A DNA stretch of 64,000 nucleotides from Chelydra serpentina (Eukaryota; Chordata; Testudines; Chelydridae): contig JBAIAC010000001.1 of NCBI GenBank assembly GCA_037349315.1, positions 2,976,001 to 3,040,000 of the forward strand, in the 5' to 3' direction. The notes under the pieces were generated by a model. It saw nothing but the letters and a program-made list of their open reading frames with translations. It had not been told where the DNA came from and made no database searches. Below, piece after piece: positions 1 through 10,615 of the stretch. Position 1 is the first letter of the stretch. The number at the start of each line of letters is the position of its first letter. A program made the position numbers and the translations under genes.

Positions 1-1024
1 CTCAGGCTCTCTTCCTACTACAGCTCTTATGGTCATGAAGGGAAGTTCACAAACGTGAACCAAAACACTTCTGTTGTTTTGAGCTACAGAAATTGAAATG
101 GCAGCTCTGTGAAGATGAATTGACTCTGAACCCTAATGTTGAGACTTTAGATATGTTTGTTCATTATACTTTCAACATAAATATCAGCTACTCCATACTA
201 ATGGGTGTGCCCCATAGGATCGTGTCTAGAGATTTAAAAGTGTACTCTGCTTTCTTCTTCCCTCCAGTCTGACCCCTGATTGTGACTGAAGCAATTAGAG
301 AAAAGTATGCTGTGTTATGGGGCTAGATGGAGGCACTATATATGCTCTATGTTCATGAAAACAGAATAGTGGTTCTCACCCTTTTCCTTACCAGGATCCT
401 TAGCTAGATTCTAGCTGGGACTCCTCTCCCTCTCCCCTTTTAACAATTTGGAAAGGACAGGGTGTATGCTAGCTCTTGACACCTGTTTGTGAGTGAACCC
501 TGAGTTGAGAACCCATTAAAATGATGATCCTGTTAACCTAGCAGCATCTGTCTGGAGTTAGGAAAACATCATTAGATGAATCTAGATGGAAACATTCAAT
601 ATTATGTTCGCTGAGCAATTATGTTCAATATTACTCTTTCCTTGAAAGATGAACACAAATCATTGTTGTTTTGAGTGTAACACTTTTTTTTTCTTTCTCT
701 TCTGTGGACAAACCTTCTCATTTGATTCCTTACCAGTGAACTCAGACTCAATATTCTCTGATCCCATCCAGAAGAATCAGAGTAGAGATCCAATATGTGA
801 TACTGCCATATCCAAGTATTCAAAAATCACAAGTACAGACAAAATTAGGTTAGTTTTTCCCCCTGTGCCTTCTGGTTCCTGAGTCTTTAGGTTACACTGG
901 GCTCACATTTCCAAGCTTTTCCGTGCAACAATGAGGGCTAGAAAAGGACACACTGAGATTCTCATGTAATCACTTTAATTCAAGAGCTGGGGCTTTTAAA
1001 TAAAACCCAACTACTGTGAGACTT
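1..1024. other. No gene recognised
   Basis: AT-rich DNA without a convincing coding region. Short open frames near 0.6-0.9 kb have no family resemblance and overlap on opposite strands. The only structure seen is the hAT-type MITE relic at 366-518. Confidence 0.6.
366..518. mobile_element. hAT-type MITE relic
   Basis: The left end reads GTGGTTCTCACCC and the right end GAGTTGAGAACCCA, which are imperfect inverted repeats of the 'GTGGTTCTCAACC' type common in hAT MITEs. No clear 8-bp target duplication survives, so the ends are approximate. There is no coding capacity. Confidence 0.4.
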
Positions 1025-1032
1025 GTGATAAA

Positions 1033-1631
1033 TAGGGCTGCTGATTAATCGCAGTTAACTCATACAATTACCTCAAAAAAATTAATCCCAATTTTTAAAA
1101 AAAATCATGAATAATCAGTTTTAAATCGCACCATTAAAAAATAAAATGCCAGTTGAAATTTATTAAATATTTTGGGTGTTTTTATATAATAGTGTATTCT
1201 GTGTTATAATTGAAATCAAAGTGTATAGTTTTTATTACAATTATTTCCACTGTAAAAATTATAAACCAAAGAGTATTTTTCAATTCACCTCACATAAGTA
1301 CTGTAGTGCAATCTCTGTCATGAAAGTGCAATTTACAAATGTAGATTTTTTTTTTGTTACATAACTGCATTAAAAAATAAAACAATGTAAAACTTCAGAG
1401 CCTACAAGTCCACTCAGTCCTACTTCTTGTTCAGCCAATCGCTAAGATAAACAAGTTTGCTTATATTTACAGGAGATAATGCTGGCCTCTTATTTATGTC
1501 ACCAGAAAGTGAGACCAGTCCATGGCACTTGTTGTAGCTGGCATTGCAAGGTATTTACATACCAGATATGCTAAACATTCGTATGCCCCTTAATGCTTTG
1601 GCCACCATTCCAGAGGACATGCTTCCATGCC
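1033..1631 (-). repeat. Left inverted arm of the hAT fold-back
   Basis: Read on the - strand, this arm matches the right side of the same element: the end of the transposase coding region (2084-2164 and 3313-3449), then 3999-4358 and the terminal piece at 9050-9079. For example the - strand of 1600-1631 matches the segment beginning at 2084, and the - strand around 1420-1440 matches the GATTGGCTGAACAAGAAGTA segment near 3430-3449. Identity looks like roughly 80-90% by eye. The arm therefore holds an antisense copy of the transposase 3' coding end. Confidence 0.75.
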
Positions 1632-1670
1632 AATGACTCTCATTAAAAAAATAATGCATTAATTACATTT

Positions 1671-2164
1671 GTGACTGAACTCCTTGGGGGAAAATTTTAT
1701 GTCTCCTGCTCTGTTTTACCTGCATTCTGCCATATATTTCATGTTATAGCAGTCTCGGATGATGACCCAGCACATGTTCATTTTAAGAACACTTTCACTA
1801 CAGATTTGACAAAACCCAAAGACATTACCAATGTGAGATTTCTAAAGATAGCTACATCACTGTACCCAAGGTTTAAGAATCTGAAGTGCCCTCCAAAATG
1901 TGAGAAGGATGAGGTGTGGAACATGCTTTCAGAAGTCTTAAGAGAAACACTCTTATGCGGAAAGTACAGAACCACCAAAAAAAGAAAATCAAACTTCTGC
2001 TGGTGGCATCTGACTCAGATAATGAAAACGAACATGTGTCGGTCCGCATTGCTTTGGATTGTTATCAAGCAGAATCCATCATCAGCATGGAAGCATGTAT
2101 TCTGGAATGGTGGGCGAAGCATGAAGGGACATCTGAATCTTTAGCGCAGGTAAGTATCTTGCTA
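1671..2164 (+). pseudogene. hAT transposase, C-terminal fragment
   Basis: Two overlapping reading frames (1671-2144 and 1916-2170) together resemble the C-terminal third of ZBED1-like hAT transposases. The first frame contains TDLTKPKDITNVRFLKIATS and YPRFKNLKCPPK. The second contains ASDSDNENEH and LEWWAKHEG, from the region leading into the hAT dimerisation domain. A frameshift around 1960-1990 separates them. The N-terminal BED zinc finger and the first catalytic acidic residues are absent. Similarity stops near 2164, where an ERV-like LTR lies, and resumes at about 3313. The fragment cannot make a working transposase. Confidence 0.8.
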
Positions 2165-2238
2165 CTGTAGCCCTAAGGATTAATCTGCTTGCTTGCATAG
2201 ATATATCTTTTCTTATAAGTTTAAGTATTTGATGTACT

Positions 2239-3190
2239 GTAATAGGTTTGGCTGTAAAGCAAGAGGCCTACAGGCAAAAAACCTGTATGTTAAGCTAAGG
2301 CAAAGTTTAGCACATCTATCTTAAGACCTTTTATCCAGAAAGTAAAGTTGACCTTCATCTTGTTACCCAAATAGATAAAGCACCCACAGCTATGTCCAAG
2401 ACCTTTACCTAGACCAATAGACAATGAAGAATGGCATAAGGATTTTTTCAAAGTTGTACCCCCAGACATGTATGTACACATTTGTGGTGTACTTGTTAAG
2501 TTATCCATACGCACATACATACTAGCCTATTGAGTAAGTGTATCTTAACATTTCTGTGGGGAAGGAATGAAAGCTGGGCATAAGAGGAAAGATTTCTGGC
2601 ACTTGTGTCCTATAAAAGAGGTGACCCACCTTGCAATCTTGTCTCTCTCTCCTGCTCTTCATCTTCAACTAACTATCAATGATATCCATCTATGACGGCT
2701 ATTAATTATTGATAGTCCGTACTTATTTTCTTTTCAAACTTTAAGTTCTAAGAGGACTAGGCTAAGCTTGGTTTCCCTAGAACTTTTATTCTCAGTTTTG
2801 TTTATTAGGTTTTAATTTTAAGTAAGTTAAATAAGTAAACTTTAAGGCAGCTTTGACAGCTCTTCGCATTAGTTTCCTTTGCAAGAGGTGAGAAACCGGA
2901 ACCACCAGAGGCAAGGTCCTGTGTTTTTTCGACACCAGGTTATCAAAAAAGCATATGAATATATTAACCAAAGTTTTGCAGCATATAATATTGTATTACT
3001 ATATGTATATCTTGAATAACAGTAATACAGTTGTAACTCTATTATACCATTTACTTACTATTTCATTGATTTTAATAAAAGGTCTTTTATGAATATATCT
3101 GTCTCAGTGTGAGCTTCCTGTCATACCCCCGAGGGTCCTTTGTAAATTCTGTGGAGCCTGATTCGGGACAAGAACTTTATCTTCTGATCA
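2239..3190 (+). mobile_element. ERV-like LTR inside the hAT element
   Basis: This segment interrupts the hAT similarity, which stops at 2164 and resumes at 3313. It has a TATA-like CCTATAAAAGAGG near 2610 followed by a pyrimidine-rich stretch, and an AATAAA signal near 3072, the layout of a long terminal repeat on the + strand. No gag, pol or env reading frame is present. I could not fix the exact ends or a target duplication, and the outer parts (2165-2238, 3191-3312) are AT-rich and unassigned. Confidence 0.42.
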
Positions 3191-3312
3191 AACAGATTGC
3201 CGACCTTAAACCATACTATTAATACTAATATTTATTAAAATGATTAATTAAACAATTAAAAATTAAAATTGAATGATAAATCAATATATTAACACACCCT
3301 AGATCAGGCTAC

Positions 3313-3449
3313 ATGACGCTGGTTACACAGTGCCAAGAGAATGCCTGTTCTCACTTTCAGGTGACATTGTAAACATGGAGCGGGCGGCATTATCTCCTGC
3401 AAATGTAAACAGACATGTTTGTCTGAGCGATTGGCTGAACAAGAAGTAA
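3313..3449 (+). pseudogene. hAT transposase, final coding segment
   Basis: Similarity to the hAT C-terminus resumes here after the LTR insertion. The segment GCCTGTTCTCACTTTCAGG corresponds to the conserved 'RLFSLSG' region, and GATTGGCTGAACAAGAAG lies near the usual stop of this family. The same sequence occurs inverted in the left arm at about 1420-1560. The segment is cut at 3449 by the next LTR insertion. Confidence 0.6.
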
Positions 3450-3453
3450 GACT

Positions 3454-3994
3454 TGAAGAGGAATAATTTAGGAATAGTTTGTGGCCTACATACCGCTAGC
3501 ATTTTATCCTAAACCTATTTTCCTAGGCCTCAACCTTTGACCGAGTTTGTTGTTGTACATCTTTGTATAACCCTGTACAACAAGACAAAACCAGACATTG
3601 GAGGGGGGAAGGTGAAAAGTCCCCAGACAGAACAAATTTGTAATAGACCACATTAAGAAATATGTAATATGAGCATCATCGTTAAGTTGCGTCATTATTG
3701 CCTGCAGAAGAAACAGGTTGTGAAGCAAGAGTACCCGAAAAAGGCCAAGGTCCATTTTTTTTGTTTAGAGCTTTTGATCTGCATTATTTTAACCATATAA
3801 GGCAACTTGATAAGAAATTGTATGTGTGACCGTTTGCGGTTTTAGGCTTTATAAGCTTGTGTGTGTGCCTTGCTTCGGGCGGGGGGGGGGCAGTTCTGTA
3901 ACCTGCCTTTCCCCCAACGCGTTGGTATCTTGAATAAAGGAGTCTCAGCCGATGTCTGATCTAAAAACAAGGTGTGGTTAATTTTTCCACAACA
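3454..3994 (+). mobile_element. Solo retroviral-type LTR
   Basis: A 541-bp unit begins TGAAGAGG and ends CCACAACA, so it has TG...CA ends. It is flanked by a 4-bp duplication, GACT, at 3450-3453 and 3995-3998. It splits the hAT sequence exactly: the hAT similarity is continuous when one GACT and the unit are removed. It contains TTTATAAGC near 3850 as a TATA-like box and AATAAA at 3933-3938. There is no internal coding region, so this is a solo LTR left by LTR-LTR recombination. A 4-bp duplication suits a class I endogenous retrovirus, but the family is not identified. Confidence 0.72.
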
Positions 3995-4358
3995 GACTGA
4001 ATGGACTTTCAGGCTCTAAAATTTTACATTGTTTTTTATTTTTGAATGCACGGTTTTTTTTCCTATATAATTCTATATATGTAAGTTCAACTTTCATGAT
4101 AAGAGATTGCAATACAGTACTTGTATTAGGTGAATTGTAAAATACCATATTTTTTTCAGTTCAAGTACTTGCAATCAAAAATAAATATAAAGTGAGCTCT
4201 GTACACTTTGTATTCTGTGTTGTAATTGAAGTCAATATATTTTAAAATGTAGAAAACATCCAAAATATTTAAATAAATGGTATTCTATTATTGTTTAACA
4301 GTGTGATTAATCATGCAATTAATTGCGATTTTTTTTTTATTGCATGATTAATCGTGAT

Positions 4359-4553
4359 TGTTCTGTATTTGGTTGTCGTGGTAATAGCACCTTGTTGTTG
4401 CTATGGCAACTGAGTTAGATTATTAGGGAATAGCCCAGCCAGTTTTGGCTGGTTTGGTCAGTTCAGTGTGTGGAAAATAAAGCACAGCTTCCATGGCTCT
4501 CAGCTCTCTGTCTCAAATGATTTCTTCCTAAACCTGCTCCCCCTAGGATACAA
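4359..4553 (+). repeat. 5' LTR of the Gypsy element
   Basis: It begins TGTTCTGTATTTGG and ends CTAGGATACAA and is nearly identical to the repeat at 8850-9042. AATAAA at 4476-4481 is the likely polyadenylation signal. Confidence 0.9.
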
Positions 4554-4558
4554 CCAAG

Positions 4559-4576
4559 TGGCGACGAGGATGGGAT
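4559..4576 (+). promoter_or_regulatory. Candidate primer-binding site
   Basis: TGGCGACGAGGATGGGA starts about six bases after the 5' LTR, where a tRNA primer-binding site is expected, and begins with the usual TGG. I did not match it to a particular tRNA. Confidence 0.45.
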
Positions 4577-4660
4577 CCCTGTGCTGCCCCAGCAACAGAA
4601 GGCAGAAGAAGTCAAGGTAAAAAGAGAAAAGAAAAAAAAACTACCAAAATCATTTAGCTG

Positions 4661-5661
4661 TTGGAAGTGGGTGAGAACTGGCTTGTTTGCACCGACTCTG
4701 CTGGCTTGTTTGCACTGACTGTGAAATCTGAAACTAAAACTATGGCTACACTTACAGGGCCACTGGAACCTTTTGAGGAGAATATAATGCAATGGCATGT
4801 GTATACTGAGTGTTTTGAGCTTTTTGTTATTGCAAATGACATTACAGAAGAGAAGAAGGTGCCAATATTCTTAAGTGTTGTAGGGGCTAAGACCTACTCC
4901 CTGCTACGCAGCTTACTACACCCTGTTAAGCCTGAGACCAAATCTTACAGGGACATTGTGGAAATCCTGGGGTACCATTTTTCCCCAAAACCACTGGTAA
5001 TTGCTGAAAGATATAAGTTCCTCAAAAGCGACCAAAAAGATGATGAAAAAGTTCTACAATTTGTAGCAACTTTAAAGAGGCTAGCAGAACACTGTGAATT
5101 TAAGGAGATGTTAAATGATGCCCTGCGTGACAGGTTAGTGTGTGGCCTGCACAGTGAAGCTATATGGAAGCGCCTTTGACAGAGGCTCAGCTTACCTTAC
5201 AGAAGGCTGTTGATATTGCAGTCTCCATTGAACTGGCTACAAAGAAGGCGCAATATATCGGTGCATCCCCTGGGGTGCATAAGGTGTCGCAAGAACCTAC
5301 CCACAAAACTGTGCAGAATCAGGAATGTTACCGCTGTGGTAAGCCGGGTCACCAGGCATCAGAATGCTCGTGTAAGGACCTGGTGTGTCGACACTGTGGC
5401 AAAAAGGGACACACTGAATGTGCCTGTAAACAAAAGAAAAAGAGGCCTGTGGTCTGGTCGACCAAAAAGGGAAACCTGCATACCCTGGAGCAGACCCAGG
5501 ATGGCCAAGGTGACACCTCATCGCAAGAAGAAGTGCCACTGCACGTTCTGTCTTTGGCAGTGGGCTCACATGGATACTGGGTAACCCCGTTGGATGACAA
5601 ACCTATATGCATGGAACTGGATACTGGTGCAGCCGTCTCGCTGGTCTCTGTGACTGTGTAA
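4661..5661 (+). pseudogene. gag: Gypsy gag and protease region
   Basis: The first frame (4661-5179, 172 codons) resembles the capsid part of Gypsy Gag. It ends early because of an apparent one-base loss near 5175; the next frame (5164-5661) continues the same protein. That frame has two zinc knuckles: CYRCGKPGHQASEC at about residues 55-68 and CRHCGKKGHTECAC shortly after. These bind genomic RNA during particle assembly. It then enters an aspartic protease with active-site motif LDTGAAVS near its end, and stops at TAA 5659-5661. The protease appears to follow Gag in the same frame as pol. With the frameshift and stop, neither protein can be complete. Confidence 0.88.
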
Positions 5662-5730
5662 AACAAAAAGCTACAGCATCTTCCACTTAAGGCAACAAAA
5701 ACTGTTCTGAAGACGTATACGGGAAAAGCT

Positions 5731-7317
5731 GTGCCCATTTTGGGCACTATTGATGTTAAGGTGGAGCTCAATGGACAGGGTGCTGAATTGCCACTGTTTG
5801 TGGTGAGAGGTAATTACCCAGCCTTAATGGGTTGGTCTTGGCTTGGGAAGATTCAGCTGAACTGGGCAGAAGTGCACCGAATGACTAAAGGAGAAACCGG
5901 CCTGGTCACTATACTAAGGAAACATGCTGCTGTTTTTGGAGAGGATCTGGGAAGTATGAAGGGAATCACGGTGACGTTGAACATTAAACCTGACAGTCAG
6001 CCAAAATGTCTGAAAGCCTGAAGTGTGCCATATGCCATCATGCCGATAGTTGAAGACCTGGAGCGCCTGGTCACCAATGGAGTCCTAATATCACTTACCC
6101 ATAGCCCATGGGCCACTCCTATTATGCCAATAGTGAAGAAAGATGGCTCCCTCTGGATTTGTGGTGATTTTAAAGTCACCGTCAACCCGGTGTTGTGTGC
6201 AGAGCAATACCCACTTCACCGCATCGATGACCTCTTTGCAGGCCTAGCTAGGGGACAGACGTTCAGTAAGACTGATCTGTATCAAGCGTATTTACTGATG
6301 CACGTCAATGAAAAGTACCAAGAGCTGTTGACTATTGTGACTCATAAGGGGCTTTATCAATACTGTCGCCTACCCTTCGGAATAACATCTGCTCCCGCCC
6401 TGTTCCAGAGGGCTATGGACCAGATCTTGTGTAGCTTGCCAGGAGTTCAGTGCTATCTGGATGACATCCTGGTCACTGGAAGGAATGAAGAGGATCATCT
6501 AAAGAATTTAGAGACTACCCTACAAAGACTGAAAGAGTATGGCCTACGAATCAGCAAAGACAAGTGTGAATTCTTCCAGAGCTCTGTTGAATATTTGGGA
6601 CACATCATTGATGCTGTGGGTCTGCATCAGGCCCCTGCAAAAGTTAAGGCTATTGTGGAGGCTCCCCCACCTCGAAATGTTAGCCAGCTGCGCTCGTTTC
6701 TAGGACTATTGAACTATTATGGAAAGTTCATCTCATAGTTAGCCACACTGCTAAAACCACTTCACGAACTCCTTGGGCAGAACAAGACCTGGAAGTGGAC
6801 TGAAGCCTGTGATGTTGCATTTAACAAGGCTAAGGATGCACTGCTAAATTCTGAAGTTCTAACGCACTTTGGTCCATTCTTACCCCTACAATTGGCCTGC
6901 GATGCCTCCCCTTATGGAGTGGGAGTAGTCTTGTCACACATTATGCCTTCGGGAGAAGAGAGACCTATTGCTTTTGCTTCACGCACTTTAAGCAAAGCAG
7001 AAACAAACTATGCCCAAATTGAACGTGAGGCATTGGGGATCGTTTTTGGAATTCGGATGTTTCATCAGTACCTGTTTGGGCAGAAGTTTACTCTTCTTAC
7101 AGACCATCGAACTCTGACGTCAATTTTTGGACCCTACACAGGCATTCCCCCATTAGCTGCTAGTCGTATGCAACGTTGGGCATTGTTACTTTCAGCACAC
7201 ACATATGAAATCAAATATCGGAAATCCACTCTGCATGGCAATGCAGATAGTCTCTCGAGGTTGCCTTTGCCAGTCAAACATCAAGATACCCCCCCAAAGG
7301 GAAATCTTCTACTTTGA
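5731..7317 (+). pseudogene. pol: Gypsy reverse transcriptase and RNase H
   Basis: The region continues the protease frame through stops at 6019-6021 (TGA, possibly from CGA) and 6736-6738 (TAG). The reverse transcriptase block at 6025-6738 shows the KTDLYQAY region, LPFGITSAPALFQRAMD and the catalytic YLDD near 6455. The RNase H block at 6892-7317 shows CDASPYGVG, AFASRTLSKAETNYAQIERE and LLTDHRTL. The order RT then RNase H in one polyprotein is standard for Gypsy. The catalytic motifs look intact, but the stops cut the polyprotein into pieces. Confidence 0.92.
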
Positions 7318-7544
7318 ACACAGAGAATACACCCATCATTGTTACTCAGATAAAGAAGGCAACTCGTGTTGACCCAGTATTGTCCCAAGTTATGGACCTG
7401 GTGATGCATGGAAAATCTCGACGAACCTCTCTGGTCTCACCTGACTTTGTTAACTCCGTCCTCCTGGACATGTAGGTATCGATCCAATCTGGTTGTTTTT
7501 TATGGGGGAGACGTGTCATTATCCCACCACCACTGAGATCACAG

Positions 7545-8480
7545 ATGTTAGAACAGCTACATTCCGGTCACTGTGGAATAGTACGCATGAAGGAAATTGC
7601 ACGAAGCTATTTTTGGTGGCCTGGATTGGACAGTGCTATTGAAGAGAAGGCAAGAGCTTGTATGTCATGTCAGGGTGTCAGGAATGCACCCCAGTGGGCA
7701 TCCCTACATCCATGGGACTGGCCTGAGAACCTGTGGCAACGTATTTATGTTGACTTCGCTAGCCCCCTTGAAGGAAGCATGTTCTTGGTGGTGGTAGATG
7801 CCCATTATAAATGGCCAGAAGTCTCTCTAATGCAGTCCATTACTGCAGAGAGTACTATCCAAAAACTACGGGGACTCTTTAGTCACTTCGGACTGCCAGA
7901 ACAACTTGTGAGTGACAACGGACCGCAGTTTGTCTCTCAGGAGTTTTGAAATTTTATGAAGGCAAATGGGATAAACCACATCACTTCAGCACCATATCAT
8001 CCATCCACCAATGGATTAGCTGAAAGATTTGTGTGACAGTGAAACAAGCTTTGAAATCAGCAAGGGGACGACACTCCATTCAAAAGCATCTGGACACCTT
8101 CTTACTGTCCTACAGAAACACACCTCATGCTACGACCAAGGCATCCCCGGCCTTTCTAATGATGGGACGACAGCTGCGCACTTGCTTTGATCTGCGGAAA
8201 CCTTCTGAACCCAGACAAATTGTGCAACGTCAGCAGCAATATCAAGTCATCAGACGTGCATCCAGAGCAAAAGACAACCTTTAGCTCAGGACAGCCAGTT
8301 TTGGCTCGGAATTATACTTCTGGAGCTAAATGGGTCCCTGCCGTCATCATCGCTCAAACAGGACCTGTTTCCTACACAGTCCAGACTGCAGAGAATCTCA
8401 CCTGGCGGCATCATGTAGATCAGCTGTTGCCAGGTCATGCCAGTCCTCAGGACACATCTTCAATTGAGTTGTCTGACTTC
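7545..8480 (+). pseudogene. pol: Gypsy integrase
   Basis: The frame differs from the RNase H frame, so a frameshift lies between 7317 and 7545. The HHCC zinc-binding domain is visible as LHSGHCG, then CMSCQ. The catalytic core shows VDFASP (first D), LVSDNGPQF (second D) and, past a TGA at 7947-7949, a downstream GLAERF segment with the catalytic E. Further frames at 8033-8284 and 8187-8480 carry the integrase C-terminal part (YRNTPHATTKASPAFLMMGR and WRHHVDQLLPG), again separated by frameshifts. Insertion of new cDNA by this copy would not be possible. Confidence 0.88.
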
Positions 8481-8849
8481 ACCTCTTTGGCGAGACACCG
8501 AATCAAGAATCACCTGTTCCTGACTGTTCTCCATTTCTGCCAGCTGCTGAAATACCCCCTTGCCCGGAACAAGCTGATACCACCTCCTCACCCGTTTGTG
8601 CTACGACCCCTGAGCCCATTGTCAGGGCTGCATCCACTCTACTTTGGGGTGCAACAACACCAGGAGTTCACTGCAATCCACCTCGAGACAGAACACCTCC
8701 TCAATGGCTGGATCTTTAGCTAGGGCAAACCCACGGTTATGGGGCACAATAATCCCCAGGGTTTAGCTGGGAATGGAGGCAGTCTACCTTCCTTCTCTAG
8801 TTAGTGTTTGTTTTATTTAGGGGATGTTCTTATTAAGGGGGGAGGTATA

Positions 8850-9042
8850 TGTTGTGTATTTGGTTGTCGTGGTAATAGCACCTTGTTGTTGCTATGGCAA
8901 CTGAGTTAGATTATTAGGGGATAGCCCAGCCAGTTTTGGCTGGTTTGGTCAGTTTAGTGTGTGGAAAATAAAGCACAGCTTCCATGGCTCTCAGCTCTGT
9001 CTCAAATGATTTCTTCCTAAACCTGCTGCCCCTTGGATACAA
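8850..9042 (+). repeat. 3' LTR of the Gypsy element, with polypurine tract
   Basis: It begins TGTTGTGTATTTGG and ends TTGGATACAA. A purine-rich AAGGGGGGAGG at about 8835-8845, immediately upstream, is the likely polypurine tract that primes plus-strand DNA synthesis. Confidence 0.9.
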
Positions 9043-9087
9043 TAGTGATTAATTTTTTTTTAATCACTTGACAGTCCTAGTGATAAA

Positions 9088-10173
9088 ATAATGGGAGCTG
9101 GGAACAACTAGATGTGTGCCTCCAAGAGAAGAGTTACCCCTACACCTCCTGAATGTCCATCCTCTTATAAAGATGGAGAAGGCAACAAAATCCTGATTGT
9201 GACCAAATGGAGTGGAAATGCAGCATATTATGTGATAAGCATTGTAGATGAAGATAAATTGAATCAAATACATTAAGCATTATGGGAATGAAGAGGAGAT
9301 TCCAAGGTGTACTTGTACATTCCTCAGTTAGTTGGGGTTAGGTCTAGTGTTCTGGTTTCCCTTCTCTGATTTCCATGGGGTGGAATCCACACCTTTACAA
9401 AGGGCTAGTGAAAAGTTTATGAACCATGCAAGTTAATGCTTTCAGTAAGGCATAAGCCTTGTACTGTCCAGGTGGAGATTCCACCCACAGGGATCATTTA
9501 TAGCCCTATCCATGAATGTAACTTGAGAGACTTAACCACTTTTAACTTTTAAGGGCTTCAGCAAAATCACATACAAACCCTCCCTGCCCCCACTGAAGTT
9601 TTGCACTTGCAAAGACTGCATCTAGGCCCACAGAACACAAAGGGAACAAACGGATATTTTGGCATGTGGCAACAATATCCCCTGCAAAAGCACTGAGTCT
9701 GTCAACATCGTTTGACTCTGTGAATGAACTAGCAACTGGACATGTATGAAAAGAAAAACTGAAAGCTTGGGGTTAAATATGAGGCAAAGGAATTGTTATT
9801 ATTTTAACAGAAAATCAAATCTTAGTCCCCATGCAAAGCCTGAATAAGCAGACCTTACACAGGGGATCTTACACTTTAAAGGAAATAAAATGGGAGTACT
9901 GATATTTACCTTCTCTATATGAGGAAATGGATAACACATACAGCATGCTATAGTATCTGAGCAGAGGTATTTATTAAGGTCAACCAGGATGAGAAGTGTG
10001 AGTAGAACTCAGTTCAGGGCTTTCTACTCGGCTTTCTACTCAGTCTTCTAGAATATTCATTCCTGAACATAACCACCACCTTGCTATTTATTTAAAGTCT
10101 GGAGGTCAGAGAATGTGCCCCACCCTGAGGAATGACAAGAGAAAAATAATAGAAGCTAAGAATACTTACCAAG
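9088..10173. other. No gene recognised
   Basis: Unique-looking AT-rich sequence to the right of the hAT target duplication. No reading frame of recognisable family and no clear repeat was seen. Confidence 0.55.
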
Positions 10174-10183
10174 TGGAAGAGAG

Positions 10184-10531
10184 CAATAGCGTAGCCGGGG
10201 GGGGGAGCAGGGGCAGCGGCTGCTCTCCCTGTGAAGAGAAGTGGCGCTAAGGCGCCGCCCGAGCCCCGCTGCGTGAGCCAGGCTCGGGGGCGCTTTAAAA
10301 GGCCGGCGGCTCCTGCTGCTGCGGGGAGCTGCGGGCCTTTTAAAGTGCCCCCCCCCCCCCCGCCAGCCCTGCTGCCGGAGCTGGGCTCGGGCGGGGATTT
10401 AAAAGGCCCGGGGGCTCCGCAGCGGCCGGAGCCCCAGGCCCTTTAAAGTGCCGCCGAGTGAGTACAGGGGGAGCGGGGAGGCGCCTTTTTATAGCGCCGC
10501 TCCCCCTGTGCTCCAGACCTGGCTACGCCAC
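10184..10531. mobile_element. GC-rich MITE with 10-bp target duplication
   Basis: The left end CAATAGCGTAGCCGG and the right end CCTGGCTACGCCAC are inverted repeats sharing the core GCGTAGCC. An exact 10-bp direct repeat, TGGAAGAGAG, flanks the unit (10174-10183 and 10532-10541). The interior is very GC-rich, with two related blocks ending in CTTTTAAAGTGCC or CCTTTAAAGTGCC and a run of C at about 10346-10360. It contrasts sharply with the AT-rich surroundings. No coding capacity is credible; the open frames are products of the GC content. A 9-10-bp duplication would suit Mutator-like transposons, but the family is not established. Confidence 0.72.
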
Positions 10532-10615
10532 TGGAAGAGAGGGGAGGAGAAGCAAACAGGTACTTATTGCAAAATGGGCACTTTAAAACTGCAGCAGTTT
10601 GGCTCTGCCAAATTT

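Larger units (their letters stand above)
4359..9042 (+). mobile_element. Ty3/Gypsy LTR retrotransposon, defective
   Basis: Two LTRs of about 195 bp (4359-4553 and 8850-9042) flank gag, protease, reverse transcriptase, RNase H and integrase in the Ty3/Gypsy order. A candidate 5-bp duplication, GTGAT, lies at 4354-4358 and 9045-9049, leaving two unexplained bases at the right junction. The hAT sequence reads through when the element is removed. By eye the LTRs differ at five positions plus a 2-bp indel, a moderate age. The coding region has three in-frame stops in its first half and several frameshifts, so no full polyprotein can be made. Confidence 0.93.
1033..9079 (+). mobile_element. hAT fold-back transposon with nested insertions
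   Basis: The outer ends read TAGGGCTG and CAGTCCTA (inverted match TAGGRCTG). They are flanked by an exact 8-bp duplication, GTGATAAA, at 1025-1032 and 9080-9087. Eight bases is the standard hAT target-site duplication. Without later insertions the element would be about 2.3 kb. It carries only a C-terminal transposase fragment. Its left arm of about 600 bp is an inverted copy of its right arm. Three retroelement pieces were later inserted: about 2165-3312, 3454-3994 and 4359-9042. The last one sits about 30 bp from the right end. The coding remnant resembles ZBED1-like (Ac-type) hAT transposases. Both transposase domains upstream of the remnant are missing, so the element is non-autonomous. 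Confidence 0.87.
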
